From assembly GCA_001305055.1 (NCBI GenBank), contig BBZX01000001.1, forward strand, positions 744,001-808,000: a DNA stretch of 64,000 bases, written 5' to 3'. Source of the stretch: Clostridia bacterium UC5.1-1C12. GTDB lineage: Bacteria; Bacillota_I; Bacilli_A; Erysipelotrichales; Erysipelotrichaceae. The position numbers and the translations under genes were made by a program. The notes beneath the pieces were generated by a model. That model was not told the origin of the DNA. It was given only the letters and a program-made list of their open reading frames with translations, and made no database searches. The first letter of the stretch is position 1. Every line of letters starts with the position of its first letter. Positions 36,669-45,834 of the stretch are shown piece by piece.

Positions 36669-38517
36669 TAGACGAAAGAGAAGATTTAGAACTCCAAAGC
36701 GGCACTAATTATCTTGCAGATGATATGTCGGGGGAACGCGCCCAAAATGTGCGAGGCACTATGAAGCGTTTTTTCAAGGATTTAATGAAACAAAAGTGGA
36801 AGATTATTATAGTCTTTCTGAGCCTCGCAGCCTCTGCTATATGTAGTGTTTTAAGCCCAAAGGTACTTGGTAACGCAATCGACCAGATATACAATGGTAT
36901 TCAAAATGCACTGAATCAGGGTACGACGTTTTCTATCAATCTGCCCACAATGGGCGGCATACTGTCTGTACTATTAGGGTTATATCTGCTTGGTACATTG
37001 CTGAATTATATTCCACAACGGATTTTAGCAAGCGTATCACAAAAAGTTACGCTTACTTTGAGAAAAAGCATAAGCGATAAGTTGAACCGGCTCCCTTTAC
37101 GTTATTTTGATACACATAAAAAGGGTGATATTTTAAGCCGCGTAACAAGTGATTTGGAAAAGGTAGCAGACACACTTCAAGAGGGCTTGGCACAAGTGAT
37201 TACCTCTGTTATTACACTTGTTGGAGCCTTTGCGATGTTAATTGGTATTAGCCCAACATTGACGTTGATTGCTTTTGGTACGGTCATAGCAAGCATGGTA
37301 GTAGCCGGAATTGTCGGTATGAGAACCAATCATTATTATGCTGCCAATCAAGCCGCTCTTGGTGAACTGAACGCAAACATTGAAGAAACTTTTACAGGAA
37401 ATAATGTGATTAAGGCTTTCAATCTGCAAAGCGATATGACAGCAACAAATGACAAATTGAACGAGACATTGAGGAAAACAGCAACAAAGGCACAGTTTAT
37501 CACCTATGCAATCAATCCATTAGTGCGTTTAATGGGACAGATTGGTTATGTTGCTATCGCTGTACGCGGCGCACTTTCGGTCATCAGCGGTAATCTCTCT
37601 ATTGGCGATGTGCAGGCAGCATTTCAATATGTCAATCAAATATCAGAGCCGATTACGCAAATATCCTATACTTGGAACAGCTTGCAGGGCGCTCTTGCTT
37701 CAGTAGAACGAGTATACCAAATCCAAGATGAAATAGAAGAAATACCTGATATTACAGATGCAATTATGCTGCCGAAGCCAACGGGCAATGTTGCTTTTGA
37801 GCATATCCACTTTGGGTACAGTGACGACAGAATCCTTATGGACGATATAAACATTAACGTCAAAGCAGGAAGTAAAATAGCCATTGTCGGGCCTACCGGA
37901 GCAGGAAAAACAACACTTGTTAATTTGCTTATGCGTTTTTACGAAGTGCAGGGAGGGAAAATCAGTATCGACGGTATTAATATCAATGATATGAGCCGAA
38001 GAGAATTACACTCTATTTTGGGTATGGTGCTGCAAGATACTTGGTTGTTCAATGGCACAATAGCAGAAAATATAGCCTACGGGAAAAGCAACGCAACGCT
38101 TGAAGAAATCAAAAAAGCAGCAAAGGCGGCAAGGATAGACCACTTTATCCGTACATTGCCACAAGGCTATCGAACTGTATTAGACGATGAGTTGTCGGGA
38201 ATTTCCGTCGGGCAGAAACAGCTTTTGACGATTGCAAGAGTTATCCTTACTAACCCGTCAATTTTAATTCTTGACGAGGCTACCTCCAGCGTGGACACTC
38301 GGACGGAGGTGGAAATCCAAAAAGCAATGAACAACTTAATAGATGGTCGCACAAGTTTTGTAATAGCACACCGACTTCAACTATTCGGGACGCCGACTTA
38401 ATCCTTGTTATGCGTGATGGAACGGTTGTCGAACAAGGCTCACACGCAGAACTAATGAAACAAAATGGATTTTATGCTGATTTGTATAATAGCCAATTTG
38501 TGAAAATAGCGTCGTAA
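36665..38517 (+). CDS. ABC exporter half-transporter 2 (apparent frameshift near the end)
   Basis: This is the partner of the preceding gene, about 617 residues. The membrane domain spans residues 40-340. Walker A is GPTGAGKTT, Walker [12 protein letters not shown] with the catalytic Glu, but the signature is SGISVGQKQ, altered from LSGGQ. The frame breaks near 38375 (one T short in CTTTC); restored, it reads [13 protein letters not shown] and ends SQFVKIAS at 38517. Together the two form an exporter with one canonical and one degenerate site. Substrate unknown. Confidence 0.9.
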
Positions 38518-38562
38518 CTTCAAAAGACAACACATATTAACCTATAAAATCAGCTCACAAAA

Positions 38563-38625
38563 GAGCCGGACGTATAGACGTAGAGCCGATAAAACATAGA
38601 CTAAGTGCAAATTATCGGCTTTTTC
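38563..38625 (+). pseudogene. Remnant of a second KTR-gene end with its hairpin
   Basis: GAGCCGGACGTATAGACG and the following AGAGCCGATAA match the end of the KTR gene (codons for EPDAKTQSR and stop) but contain two new stops. The same kind of hairpin follows: AGCCGATAA (38584-38592) with TTATCGGCT (38612-38620) and TTTTT. It may now serve as the terminator of the ABC operon. Confidence 0.6.
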
Positions 38626-38719
38626 ATTAATAATAGCGGTAATCGTACTGCAAGATTGCTGCACATCTATCACAACACAAAGACCGTTGCGTGAGCGATG
38701 CGTTGGCTTTGTAGCGTTC

Positions 38720-38760
38720 AACGGCGGCTTTGAAATAGAAAATCAAAACCGCCGTTTTCC
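38720..38760 (+). terminator. Hairpin upstream of the small element gene
   Basis: AACGGCGG (38720-38727) pairs with CCGCCGTT (38749-38756), followed by TTCC. It lies in a stretch without genes between the ABC operon and the 38839 gene. Confidence 0.5.
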
Positions 38761-38838
38761 TTTTTCAAAAAGCAAAACTTGGGAGGTGTATTAAAGTTCC
38801 CTTTTTTAAGGACACGGCGGTATCAAGGAGGTATCGCC

Positions 38839-38970
38839 ATGTTCGTTTTTATTTGTTCTAATCCGCCTAACAACTACTTATCAAAAAAAGCCCGTTCCAG
38901 TCTACGGGATATTCTGGCTATGAGCTACTATCAAATCGTCATGTGTACTCCATTACATCATATAGCATAA
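38839..38970 (+). CDS. Small element-encoded protein
   Basis: AAGGAGG stands 7 nt before the ATG at 38839. The 43-residue product MFVFICSNPPNNYLSKKARS and onward, with SYYQIVMCTPLHHI at the end, has no domain I recognise. Its place just before the sigma-factor gene and its good ribosome site favour a real gene or leader peptide. It is followed at once by a hairpin region. Confidence 0.4.
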   Translation: MFVFICSNPPNNYLSKKARSSLRDILAMSYYQIVMCTPLHHIA

Positions 38971-39042
38971 CCGCCTGTTCAGCTTTGCGCTGTACAGGCG
39001 TTTTTTTGTTATAGCCCCATTCTAAACGGAAAGGGGGTGAGA

Positions 39043-39486
39043 ATGATGTTATCCAAAGAATATAGAGAATGTATTGAACGCCACGCATTTTGCAAAGCCG
39101 TATTGCACAATGAAGCCTATGACTATTATCGGGAAAGGAAACACAAAACGAAGTATGAAATATCCTTTGAATACTTGCAAGAGAATACATCTTTTGCGCC
39201 TCACAGCATAGACGAATACTTTGTTTTGAAGAACAAGTCGACTGCCTTTGTAGTCAACCGTCAAACGATTATTATCGAAAGCGAAAAGTTAGCAAAAGCC
39301 TTGTTGTGCCTATCGGAACGGCGGCGGGGAATTATCCTTATGCACTATTTTCTACAATTAAGAGATAAACAGATTGCGGCGTTATTAGGAAAACCGCGCA
39401 CAACAGTCAGCTATCAGAAAAACGCAGCTTTGAAACAGTTGCGGATAGAAATGGAGAAGTTGGATGATGAAGAATTGCAAATATAA
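39043..39486 (+). CDS. Sigma-70-like regulator of an integrative element
   Basis: The start at 39043 follows an AAAGGGGGTG site. The 147-residue protein has a poorly conserved N-terminus (SKEYRECIERHAFCKAVLHN) and a region 4-type helix-turn-helix at the C-terminus (LQLRDKQIAALLGKPRTTVS, then KNAALKQLRIEME). Such small sigma-like proteins accompany Tn916/Tn1549-type elements, where they govern excision and transfer genes. Those targets are missing here. Confidence 0.75.
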   Translation: MMLSKEYRECIERHAFCKAVLHNEAYDYYRERKHKTKYEISFEYLQENTSFAPHSIDEYFVLKNKSTAFVVNRQTIIIESEKLAKALLCLSERRRGIILMHYFLQLRDKQIAALLGKPRTTVSYQKNAALKQLRIEMEKLDDEELQI

Positions 39487-39717
39487 TCTTGTTCCCTATG
39501 AAGTGATTGAAAAAGCAGTCACAGGCGATACCGCCGCGCTCCTTGCGGTACAGGAACGGCACAAAGCCTACATAGCAGACTAAGCCGAGGAAACGCCGAA
39601 ATGACTAAGCGATTAAATGCAAAACTATTGGAAGCTTTCCAAAAATTCAGATTGGGCAGTAGACCGCTTTCGCCCTCTCTGAATTATGGAGCTTCCTGTC
39701 ACGCAATAGGGGATTAA
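39464..39717 (+). pseudogene. Element HTH-domain protein, interrupted
   Basis: The frame starting at 39464 inside the sigma gene gives MMKNCKYNLVPYEVIEKAVT and ends at a stop at 39581 after YIAD. A second frame from 39601 (MTKRLNAKLLEAFQKFRL) matches the expected C-terminus of the same small family, where RLKAKLLEA is common. So a protein of about 75 residues is cut by a stop and a frame change. In related elements it follows the sigma gene and precedes excisionase. Confidence 0.55.
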
Positions 39718-39884
39718 AAATCCTGTATTTATGCGGCTTTACAGACGCTAAAACTGGGTAGGCAAGGGTTTTTATACTCGTACCCCTCAAAATGGCGTTC
39801 TACTGCGTAACAAAACAGGCGCACCACCGTTTAAGCGATACGCCCGTTTCTAACACCCTGTTTGTCAGCTTTAGTTGTTTACGA
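39718..39884. other. Right end of the element, no gene
   Basis: These bases hold no usable frame. They probably derive from the excisionase-integrase region of the ancestral element, of which only the terminal repeat is left. Confidence 0.4.
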
Positions 39885-39913
39885 TACTTCCTTATCGGTG
39901 TTTAACTAATGCG
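39885..39913. repeat. Right terminal repeat and direct repeat of the element
   Basis: TACTTCCTTATCGGTG (39885-39900) is the inverse of the left terminal repeat with one mismatch. AATGCG at 39908-39913 matches 32751-32756. The next bases complete the stem of the interrupted terminator (GCGG, AAA, CCGC, then six T). Confidence 0.6.
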
Positions 39914-39926
39914 GAAACCGCATTTT

Positions 39927-41564
39927 TTAATCATCAATCTTCAATGAAATACGTGAACCATTGCATTCCTGGGCAATATTCAATAAATGATCAGACATTC
40001 TTTCAATATCCGTCAGCATCTCTGAATAAGTAACAACCGTTTTAGCACTGCACTGCTTGTTGCGTAAATCATTCACCTGCTTCTCCCGGTAATAGAAAGT
40101 CAGATCATCCATCTTTTGTTCATCACGTTCAATCAATTCATACTTATCTTCATAGTCAAAGAAAGACTCTTCGCCAAGCTTCATTAAACATTCCTTAAGC
40201 AGTAAATACAATTCCTTTAGCTGGGCCTGTATTTCCTCATCAAATTCAACTTCTTTATTTAGATAGAATTCCATGTATTCTTTTAAATTCATCACATGAT
40301 CATCGATTCGTTCAAGATCATTGCTTGATTTTAAAATAACTGTTGATTTTAATTGAATCGGCCGCTGACATCTCTAATGTACATGCCTTTGCCACAAAAT
40401 CGGTAATTTCAATGTTCAGTGCGTTGATCTTAGCTTCATTGCGTTCAATTTTTTCCTTTTGGAAACGGACATTCGGATCAAGTGCCTCAAAAATATAATC
40501 CACATTGCGGCGCACGATTTCAAACATATGTACTATTTCTTTCTTCAGCTGAGCCGTGGCAATCGCTATTGAGCCAAGATGCTGATCATCCAGATAAAGC
40601 GGCTTCAGCAGATCCTCTTTTCATCATTGTGTACCGGCAGGATCAGCATGGCCAATTCAGCCAATTTCACACCAAATGGCAGCAGGATCAGCGTCGTCGT
40701 GACATTGAATAAAATATGCAGATTGGCAATCTGAGCCATTGGATTATCCGGCGTCAAGCGGCCAATGATCGATATCAATGGCGTTGCCAAACAAAGCAGT
40801 ACAAAGATTCCCGTACCAATCACGTTAAATAATAAGTGAACGATGGTTGTCCGTTTCGCATTGCGATTCGCGCTTAAGGATGCGAGAAAGGCAGTAATAC
40901 AAGTACCGATATTCTGACCAAACAGAATATAGGCCGCACTGTGCAGCGGAATTAGACCGCTGGCTGCCAATGCCTGCAGGATGCCAATCGATGCTGATGA
41001 GCTTTGAATAACGGCAGTAAATACAAGACCGACCAAAATTCCCAGCAATGGATTTTCTACGGTTGTCATCAATGCGATAAAAGACGGAGATTCACGAAGC
41101 GGCAGCATGGCTGCTCCCATCATATCCATACCGATAAATAAGATACCAAGACCGGCAATGATCTCTCCGATATCTTGTACTTTTTCTTTTTTAATAAAGG
41201 TTATTAAAACGACACCGATAAAAGCAAACAGCGGTGCTATCGCGCCAATGTCCAGCGCAATCAACAGACCGGTTACCGTCGTACCGATATTGGCACCCAT
41301 GATGATCCAAACCGCCTGTTTCAATGTCATCATGCCGGCATTCACAAAGCCGACAACCATTACCGTTGTTGCGGAAGAGCTTTGAATTACAGCTGTAATG
41401 CCAGCGCCTACCAAAACACCGACGATGCGGTTTGATGTCAGCTTCTCAAGAATCAGCTGAAGACGATCACCCGCGGCTGCCTCTAATCCATCAGACATCA
41501 TCTTCATACCATATAAAAATAATGCCAAACCTCCAAATAAAGTCAAAAAACCCTTGATATCCAT
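39927..41564 (-). CDS. Na/Pi-cotransporter II family protein with PhoU-like tail (three apparent frameshifts)
   Basis: The membrane part begins MDIKGFLTLFGGLALFLYGM and has the two inverted QSSS repeats of the NptA family (VIQSSSATTVMVVGFVNAGM and VIQSSSASIGILQALAASGL), the sites for sodium and phosphate. Shifts near 40617, 40355 and 40305 join it to a helical PhoU-like regulatory tail (MFEIVRRNVDYIFEAL, then ERMSDHLLNIAQECN). About 545 residues in all. It is a single gene with a ribosome site GAGAGGG. Confidence 0.85.
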
Positions 41565-41677
41565 ATTGTCCCTCTCATTTAGCTATTCATAATGATTATA
41601 GGGAGAGTTTGAGCCAACGTCAAGAAAGGCTTTGTTAAATTTCTGTTAATTTTTAGTTAACAGGAATAATTCCATTC

Positions 41678-41705
41678 AAAAAGCACACAGTTTTACCCTG
41701 TGTGC
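41678..41705 (-). terminator. Terminator of the siderophore operon
   Basis: On the minus strand GCACACAG pairs with CTGTGTGC around a 7-base loop and ends in TTTTT, directly after the binding-protein gene. Confidence 0.75.
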
Positions 41706-41711
41706 GGACTA

Positions 41712-42674
41712 TTATTGAGCTAATAAACCAGCTTCTAAGTCTTTCAGCATCATATCGAGAGCGCTTATGCCGCCTTCTGCAAGATACCAAACCGTTGGCG
41801 TCAAATAGACGATATGATCGTTTTGATAAGCGGCTGTCTGTTGGACAAGTTCATTATTCATGACCTCCTGTGCCAGCTTAGCACCCTCAGCATTAATTGC
41901 TGAATCACGGTCTAAAACAAAGATATAATCTGGATTTTTATTTACCAGTAATTCAAAAGATGATTCATTGCCATGGGTTGTATCAACATCATCAGCAAGA
42001 TTGGCAAAACCGATTTCATTGCCAATCAGTGAACAGCGGCTGCCATTACCTAGAGTATTAAAGTTGGAGCTGGTAACCATACCGATAATCGCCGATTTTC
42101 CCGCTGCCGCCGTCTTTAAAACCTCAACCCGCGCATCAAACGCTGCCGTCTGTTCCAACGCCAAGGCTTCTTTGCCAAAAATAGAAGCTATCATCTGCGC
42201 ATTATCCTTAACACTTTGTATCAGGCCCTTACTGTTATCAACCGCCGTATAAACTACCGGTGCAATTTTAGATAAGGCATCATATTGCGCGCTCAAACGG
42301 CCGCCAATGAAAATAATATCCGGTTCACTGGCCATTAACGCTTCCATATCAACTTCTTTTAAAGTACCTAAATCGGCAATATCGGCATTATCGTTATAAG
42401 CGAGCAGATAATCGATTTTACTGGATTTTGGCATCCCGACTACGCGATTTCCCAATCCCCAATTATCAAGCATATCTAAAACCGCCATATCAAGGACCGC
42501 GATTCGCTGTGGATCATAGGGAACCTCAAGTTCAATACTTTCCTGATTGCCATTCAGCGTTGTCACGCTCACTTTTGCTTTCTCATTTTTTACATCTTCC
42601 TGTTTACTTTCTTGTGCGCAGCCGCTCAGCATCAAAGCCGAACAGCATAAAATACTTAACATTTTCTTTAGCAT
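41712..42674 (-). CDS. Iron-siderophore ABC transporter substrate-binding lipoprotein
   Basis: The signal sequence ends in the lipobox LMLSGC (Cys at residue 19), so the protein is a lipid-anchored receptor. The periplasmic-binding fold of the FatB/YclQ group follows: PQRIAVLDMAVLDMLDNWGL, then SEPDIIFIGGRLSAQYDAL, TAVDNSKGLIQSVKDNAQMI and YIFVLDRDSAINAEG. It is 320 residues. It is the last gene of a permease-permease-ATPase-receptor operon, the same order as yclNOPQ. The ligand is probably a catecholate-type siderophore, by family. Confidence 0.9.
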   Translation of the reverse strand: MLKKMLSILCCSALMLSGCAQESKQEDVKNEKAKVSVTTLNGNQESIELEVPYDPQRIAVLDMAVLDMLDNWGLGNRVVGMPKSSKIDYLLAYNDNADIADLGTLKEVDMEALMASEPDIIFIGGRLSAQYDALSKIAPVVYTAVDNSKGLIQSVKDNAQMIASIFGKEALALEQTAAFDARVEVLKTAAAGKSAIIGMVTSSNFNTLGNGSRCSLIGNEIGFANLADDVDTTHGNESSFELLVNKNPDYIFVLDRDSAINAEGAKLAQEVMNNELVQQTAAYQNDHIVYLTPTVWYLAEGGISALDMMLKDLEAGLLAQ

Positions 42675-42689
42675 CTTGCTTCTCCTATA

Positions 42690-43440
42690 TTAATAATAAA
42701 TCGAAAGAGGTTTGCCCTCAATCTCCTGAATCTCAAAATCTACCCGATAAATATCACTCAGCACCTCTTTGGTCATCACTTCTCTGACAGTGCCAAATTT
42801 TGCTATTCTGCCATCCTTAAACGCACAGATATAATCAGAGTAAAAAGCCGCGTAATTAATTTCATGCAGCACCATGACAACGGTTTTACCTAATTCATCA
42901 CATAACCGCCGGACAATTTTCATCATATTGGTCGCATGATAAATATCCAGATTATTCGTAGGCTCATCAAGCAGGATATAATCAGTATCCTGGGCAATAA
43001 CCAGTGCGATAGTTGCCCGCTGCCGCTGACCGCCTGACAGCTCATCAATAAATTGATTTTCAAGCTCCGTTAGTTCCATATAACTAATCGCCTGGTCAAT
43101 AATTTTTTATCCGTTTCATTGATATGTGAACCGCTGTATGGAAAGCGTCCGAAGGTGACCAGCTCCTTCACAGTCAATTTCATCTGGATAGCATTAGACT
43201 GTGTCAGAATTGCCAGTTTTTTTGCTAATTCACGGCTTTTCCATTGTTTAATGTCCTTCTCTTCAAATCGATACAGCCGCTGTCACTGGCAATCAATCGC
43301 GATATCATACCCATAACGGTAGACTTGCCGGCACCGTTAGGTCCGATAAGTGAAGTAACTTTACCCTTGGGAATTGAGAAACTTACTTCATCCACCGCTT
43401 TTTTTCCGTCATAGGCTTTTGTTAATTGCTTTGCCTTCAT
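42690..43440 (-). CDS. Siderophore ABC transporter ATPase (two apparent frameshifts)
   Basis: The N-terminal frame MKAKQLTKAYDGKKAVDEVS holds Walker A (GPNGAGKST). Shifts near 43255 and 43105 lead through IQMKLTVKELVTFGRFPYSG to MELTELENQFIDELSGGQRQ with the signature LSGGQRQR and Walker B ILLDEPTNNLD, then VMVLHEINYAAFYSDY with the switch His. Length about 250 residues, as for YclP/FatE. It overlaps the permease gene by 4 nt. Confidence 0.88.
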
Positions 43441-44403
43441 CCCTTGACCCTCCTTTGTCTAAGCAGCAAGTATAAGAAATAGATGCCGCCGCCTACAGTA
43501 ATAAAGACTGAAATTGGTATACCATAATTATAAACACGTTCCACAACGATCTGGCCGCCGGTCAGAATGATGAATCCGATTAAAAATGACCCCATGATTA
43601 ACGTCGTATGCCGATATGTCTTGAAAAACTCCCGGGACAGATTGGCGATAATCAGACCCAGAAATGAAATCGGGCCAACCATCGCAGTAGCTACGGCGAT
43701 AAACAGCGTTACACCAAGCAGCAGCCTGCGGATCGTACGGTCATAGTCAACACCTAAATTAATGGCTTGATCCTTCCCCAGTGTAATCACATCAAGCAGG
43801 GCCAGTTCTTTTCTTAAACCAAAGACAATGGCTGCCATCAGCAATACTGAAAAAACGATAATACTTGTATTAATATTGCTGAAGCTGGCAACTAATGAGG
43901 ATAACAGAGAATCATACTCATTGGGGTCCATAATGCGTGTCAGTGTAGTCTGAATGCTTGAAAAAAGGTTGTCATAATCGTACCGCTCAAAAGCACATAC
44001 AGTACATTATACTTTGTTTTCTTAAACAGATAACTGTAGATCAGTGTCGCAATGACGCCCATCAGGATCAGATCTAAACCAAAAGACAGATTGCCTGAAC
44101 AGCAAAGACGCTGCCTGAACCTAGAAAAAAGACAACCGCAGTATGAATCAGCGTATAGAGTGAGTTCATGCCTAATAGACAGGGGGTAACGATCGTATTG
44201 TTGATAATTGACTGAAAGACGATGGAAGCACCGCCGATTGCGAATGCTACAATTATCATGACAACAAGCTTGGGGACACGCAGACTCATGAAATAATCAA
44301 AATACTTCATATTCATAAACAAGAACAGATAAATCAGCGCTGCTGCAACGGACAGCAGAATCAGCCAGAACATCTTTCTTTTATTGGTTGAACGCTCCTT
44401 CAC
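43437..44403 (-). CDS. Siderophore ABC transporter permease 2 (two apparent frameshifts)
   Basis: FecCD-type permease. It starts MKERSTNKRKMFWLILLSVA and continues through SIVFQSIINNTIVTPCLLGM, the loop typical of this family. Shifts near 44095 and 43960 join to MDPNEYDSLLSSLVASFSNI and to AINLGVDYDRTIRRLL and VGPISFLGLIIANLSREFFK. About 320 residues and nine or ten helices. Both ends overlap neighbours by 4 nt, showing tight coupling in the operon. Confidence 0.87.
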
Positions 44404-45437
44404 TGCTTTGCCTCCTCTTCAATTACCGGCTGATTCGCACAGCCGCTGCCGAAGATGGAAAGCTGAATGCTGCGGCTGCCATGATTTAATCGATAAAATA
44501 ACAAGCCGATAAACAGCAGACTGCCGATAATGCCGACAATCAGTTCAATCGGCAGCTCATAGGGGTAAATCACTGTTCTGCCGATCATATCGCAAACCAG
44601 TACAAACAAAGCGCCAAATAAAGCAGTATCCGCCATTGTTCCCCGGATCTTATCCCCCTTAAACATCGCTACCAAATTCGGCACTATTAAACCGATATAA
44701 GAAATACTGCCAACGACAACAACAATACTCGCACTAATCATTGCTGCGATGGATAACCCCAGGAATAACACAAGGTTATAATTCACACCCAGATTCTTGG
44801 AAAAATCTTTTCCCATGCCGACGATATTAAAATGATTGGCATAGAAAAAGGCGGCGAGTACCAAGGGCACAACCAGATAAACAATCTCATAACGGCCGCG
44901 CAGCACTAAGGAGAAATGACCGACCAGCCACGAAGAAAGGGCTTGGGTTGCCTCATATTTATAAGCGAGAAAACTTGTTATACCGCCAATCACATTACCA
45001 AACATAATGCCGACTAAGGGAACCATCACAACATCCTTAAACTGTATTTTTTGAATAAAATAGACAAACAGCCACGTTCCGAAGATAGCTGTAATAAACG
45101 CAAAGACCGCACGGCTCCAAAGCGTTGATCCAGGCATGAATAGTAATGCAATCAAGATTCCCAGCTGAGCCGAAGAAAGCGTTGCCCCGGTTGTAGGGGA
45201 TACAAACTTATTCATACATAATTTCTGCATGATCAGGCCCGCCACACTCATGCCGATGCCTGTACAGAGAATTGCCAGCAGCCTGGGTATCCGTGAAATC
45301 AAAAGCAGCTGCAGCTGTTCATTATTGCCGTTGAGAACACCGCTCAGCGTTACATCTGATACACCGATAAACAAAGACATAATTGATAAAACAAATAATG
45401 CCGCTGCCAGCAGAAAGGTTATTTTTACCTTTTTAAT
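44400..45437 (-). CDS. Siderophore ABC transporter permease 1
   Basis: FecCD-type permease with SRIPRLLAILCTGIGMSVAG, LGILIALLFMPG, and VGSISYIGLIVPNLVAMFKG near the end. The first ATG is at 45380, but the frame is open upstream to 45437 and adds KKVKITFLLAAALFVLSI, a first membrane helix such permeases have. An AGGAGGGG site stands 4-5 nt before an ATT at 45437. So either ATT is the start codon or a base error hides an ATG. First gene of the metal-regulated operon. Confidence 0.85.
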   Translation of the reverse strand: MKKVKITFLLAAALFVLSIMSLFIGVSDVTLSGVLNGNNEQLQLLLISRIPRLLAILCTGIGMSVAGLIMQKLCMNKFVSPTTGATLSSAQLGILIALLFMPGSTLWSRAVFAFITAIFGTWLFVYFIQKIQFKDVVMVPLVGIMFGNVIGGITSFLAYKYEATQALSSWLVGHFSLVLRGRYEIVYLVVPLVLAAFFYANHFNIVGMGKDFSKNLGVNYNLVLFLGLSIAAMISASIVVVVGSISYIGLIVPNLVAMFKGDKIRGTMADTALFGALFVLVCDMIGRTVIYPYELPIELIVGIIGSLLFIGLLFYRLNHGSRSIQLSIFGSGCANQPVIEEEAKQ

Positions 45438-45454
45438 GATACCCCTCCTAACAA

Positions 45455-45508
45455 GTTAGATATTTCTAACTTTATCTTTTGAAGAATGCAGTTAGCTTCA
45501 ACTAACTG
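45455..45508 (-). promoter_or_regulatory. Two TTAG-N6-CTAA metalloregulator boxes before the siderophore operon
   Basis: GTTAGA, four bases, TCTAAC (45455-45470) and CAGTTAG, six bases, CTAACTG (45489-45508) share the core TTAG-N6-CTAA, with centres 36 bp apart. This resembles DtxR/IdeR-type operators more than a Fur box. A likely -35 (TTGAAG) lies within the second box on the minus strand. Confidence 0.65.
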
Positions 45509-45615
45509 CCTGTTCATTCTATCAACTCCATCTTCTTTTGTCAAATGATTTTATTATAAAATTTTATTGTGAATTAAAATTTATAAATTATTATTTTATT
45601 TTATGGAATTTCACT

Positions 45616-45645
45616 TTGAAATTATTTTTAAATTTTGTTTATAAT
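45616..45645 (+). promoter_or_regulatory. SigA-type promoter of the MATE operon
   Basis: TTGAAA (45616-45621) and TATAAT (45640-45645) with an 18-bp spacer. The transcript would begin near 45652 with a leader of about 180 nt. Confidence 0.75.
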
Positions 45646-45651
45646 TAAACC

Positions 45652-45814
45652 ATGCAACGCGTAGCTTTTGGCATAAAACCAGTTGACACTACGAGTTGCT
45701 TTTTATGTGGTTTTCAATATAGTTCTTATCAATATTGAAACCAAATAGTGTATATTTAGGTTTTAGCGTGTGGCCAAGGGCATAAATCCAGCTCCTTTTG
45801 CCGCTCGCTTTTTT
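45652..45814 (+). promoter_or_regulatory. Structured leader of the MATE gene with pseudoknot and terminator (riboswitch candidate)
   Basis: Stem 1 is GCAACGCGTAG (45654-45664) with CTACGAGTTGC (45689-45699), 10 of 11 pairs. Its loop has CATAAAA (45672-45678), which can pair perfectly with TTTTATG (45701-45707) just after the stem, an H-type pseudoknot. Stem 2 is TGGTTTTCAATAT (45708-45720) with ATATTGAAACCA (45732-45743) and one bulge. Then a long imperfect terminator (AGCG at 45765 to CGCT at 45809) with six T lies just before the ribosome site. No known riboswitch class is recognised. Confidence 0.6.
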
Positions 45815-45834
45815 GTTTAACAAGGAGGAAATTT

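Larger units (their letters stand above)
32757..39907. mobile_element. Decayed integrative element, about 7.15 kb, carrying an ABC exporter
   Basis: The borders are AATGCG direct repeats and near-terminal inverted repeats: CACCCATAAGGAAGTA at 32759-32774 and its inverse at 39885-39900 (15 of 16 match). Inside are a serine recombinase relic, a fragment of an element-type HTH gene, a MarR-KTR-ABC-ABC operon, and a sigma-70-like factor plus small HTH gene of the type found in Tn916/Tn1549-like elements. No intact integrase, excisionase or conjugation gene remains, so it should no longer move by itself. Confidence 0.65.

Noticed and set aside
45652..45814. Purine, preQ1 or tetrahydrofolate riboswitch before the MATE gene
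   Set aside because: The conserved core bases I remember for these classes are not found.
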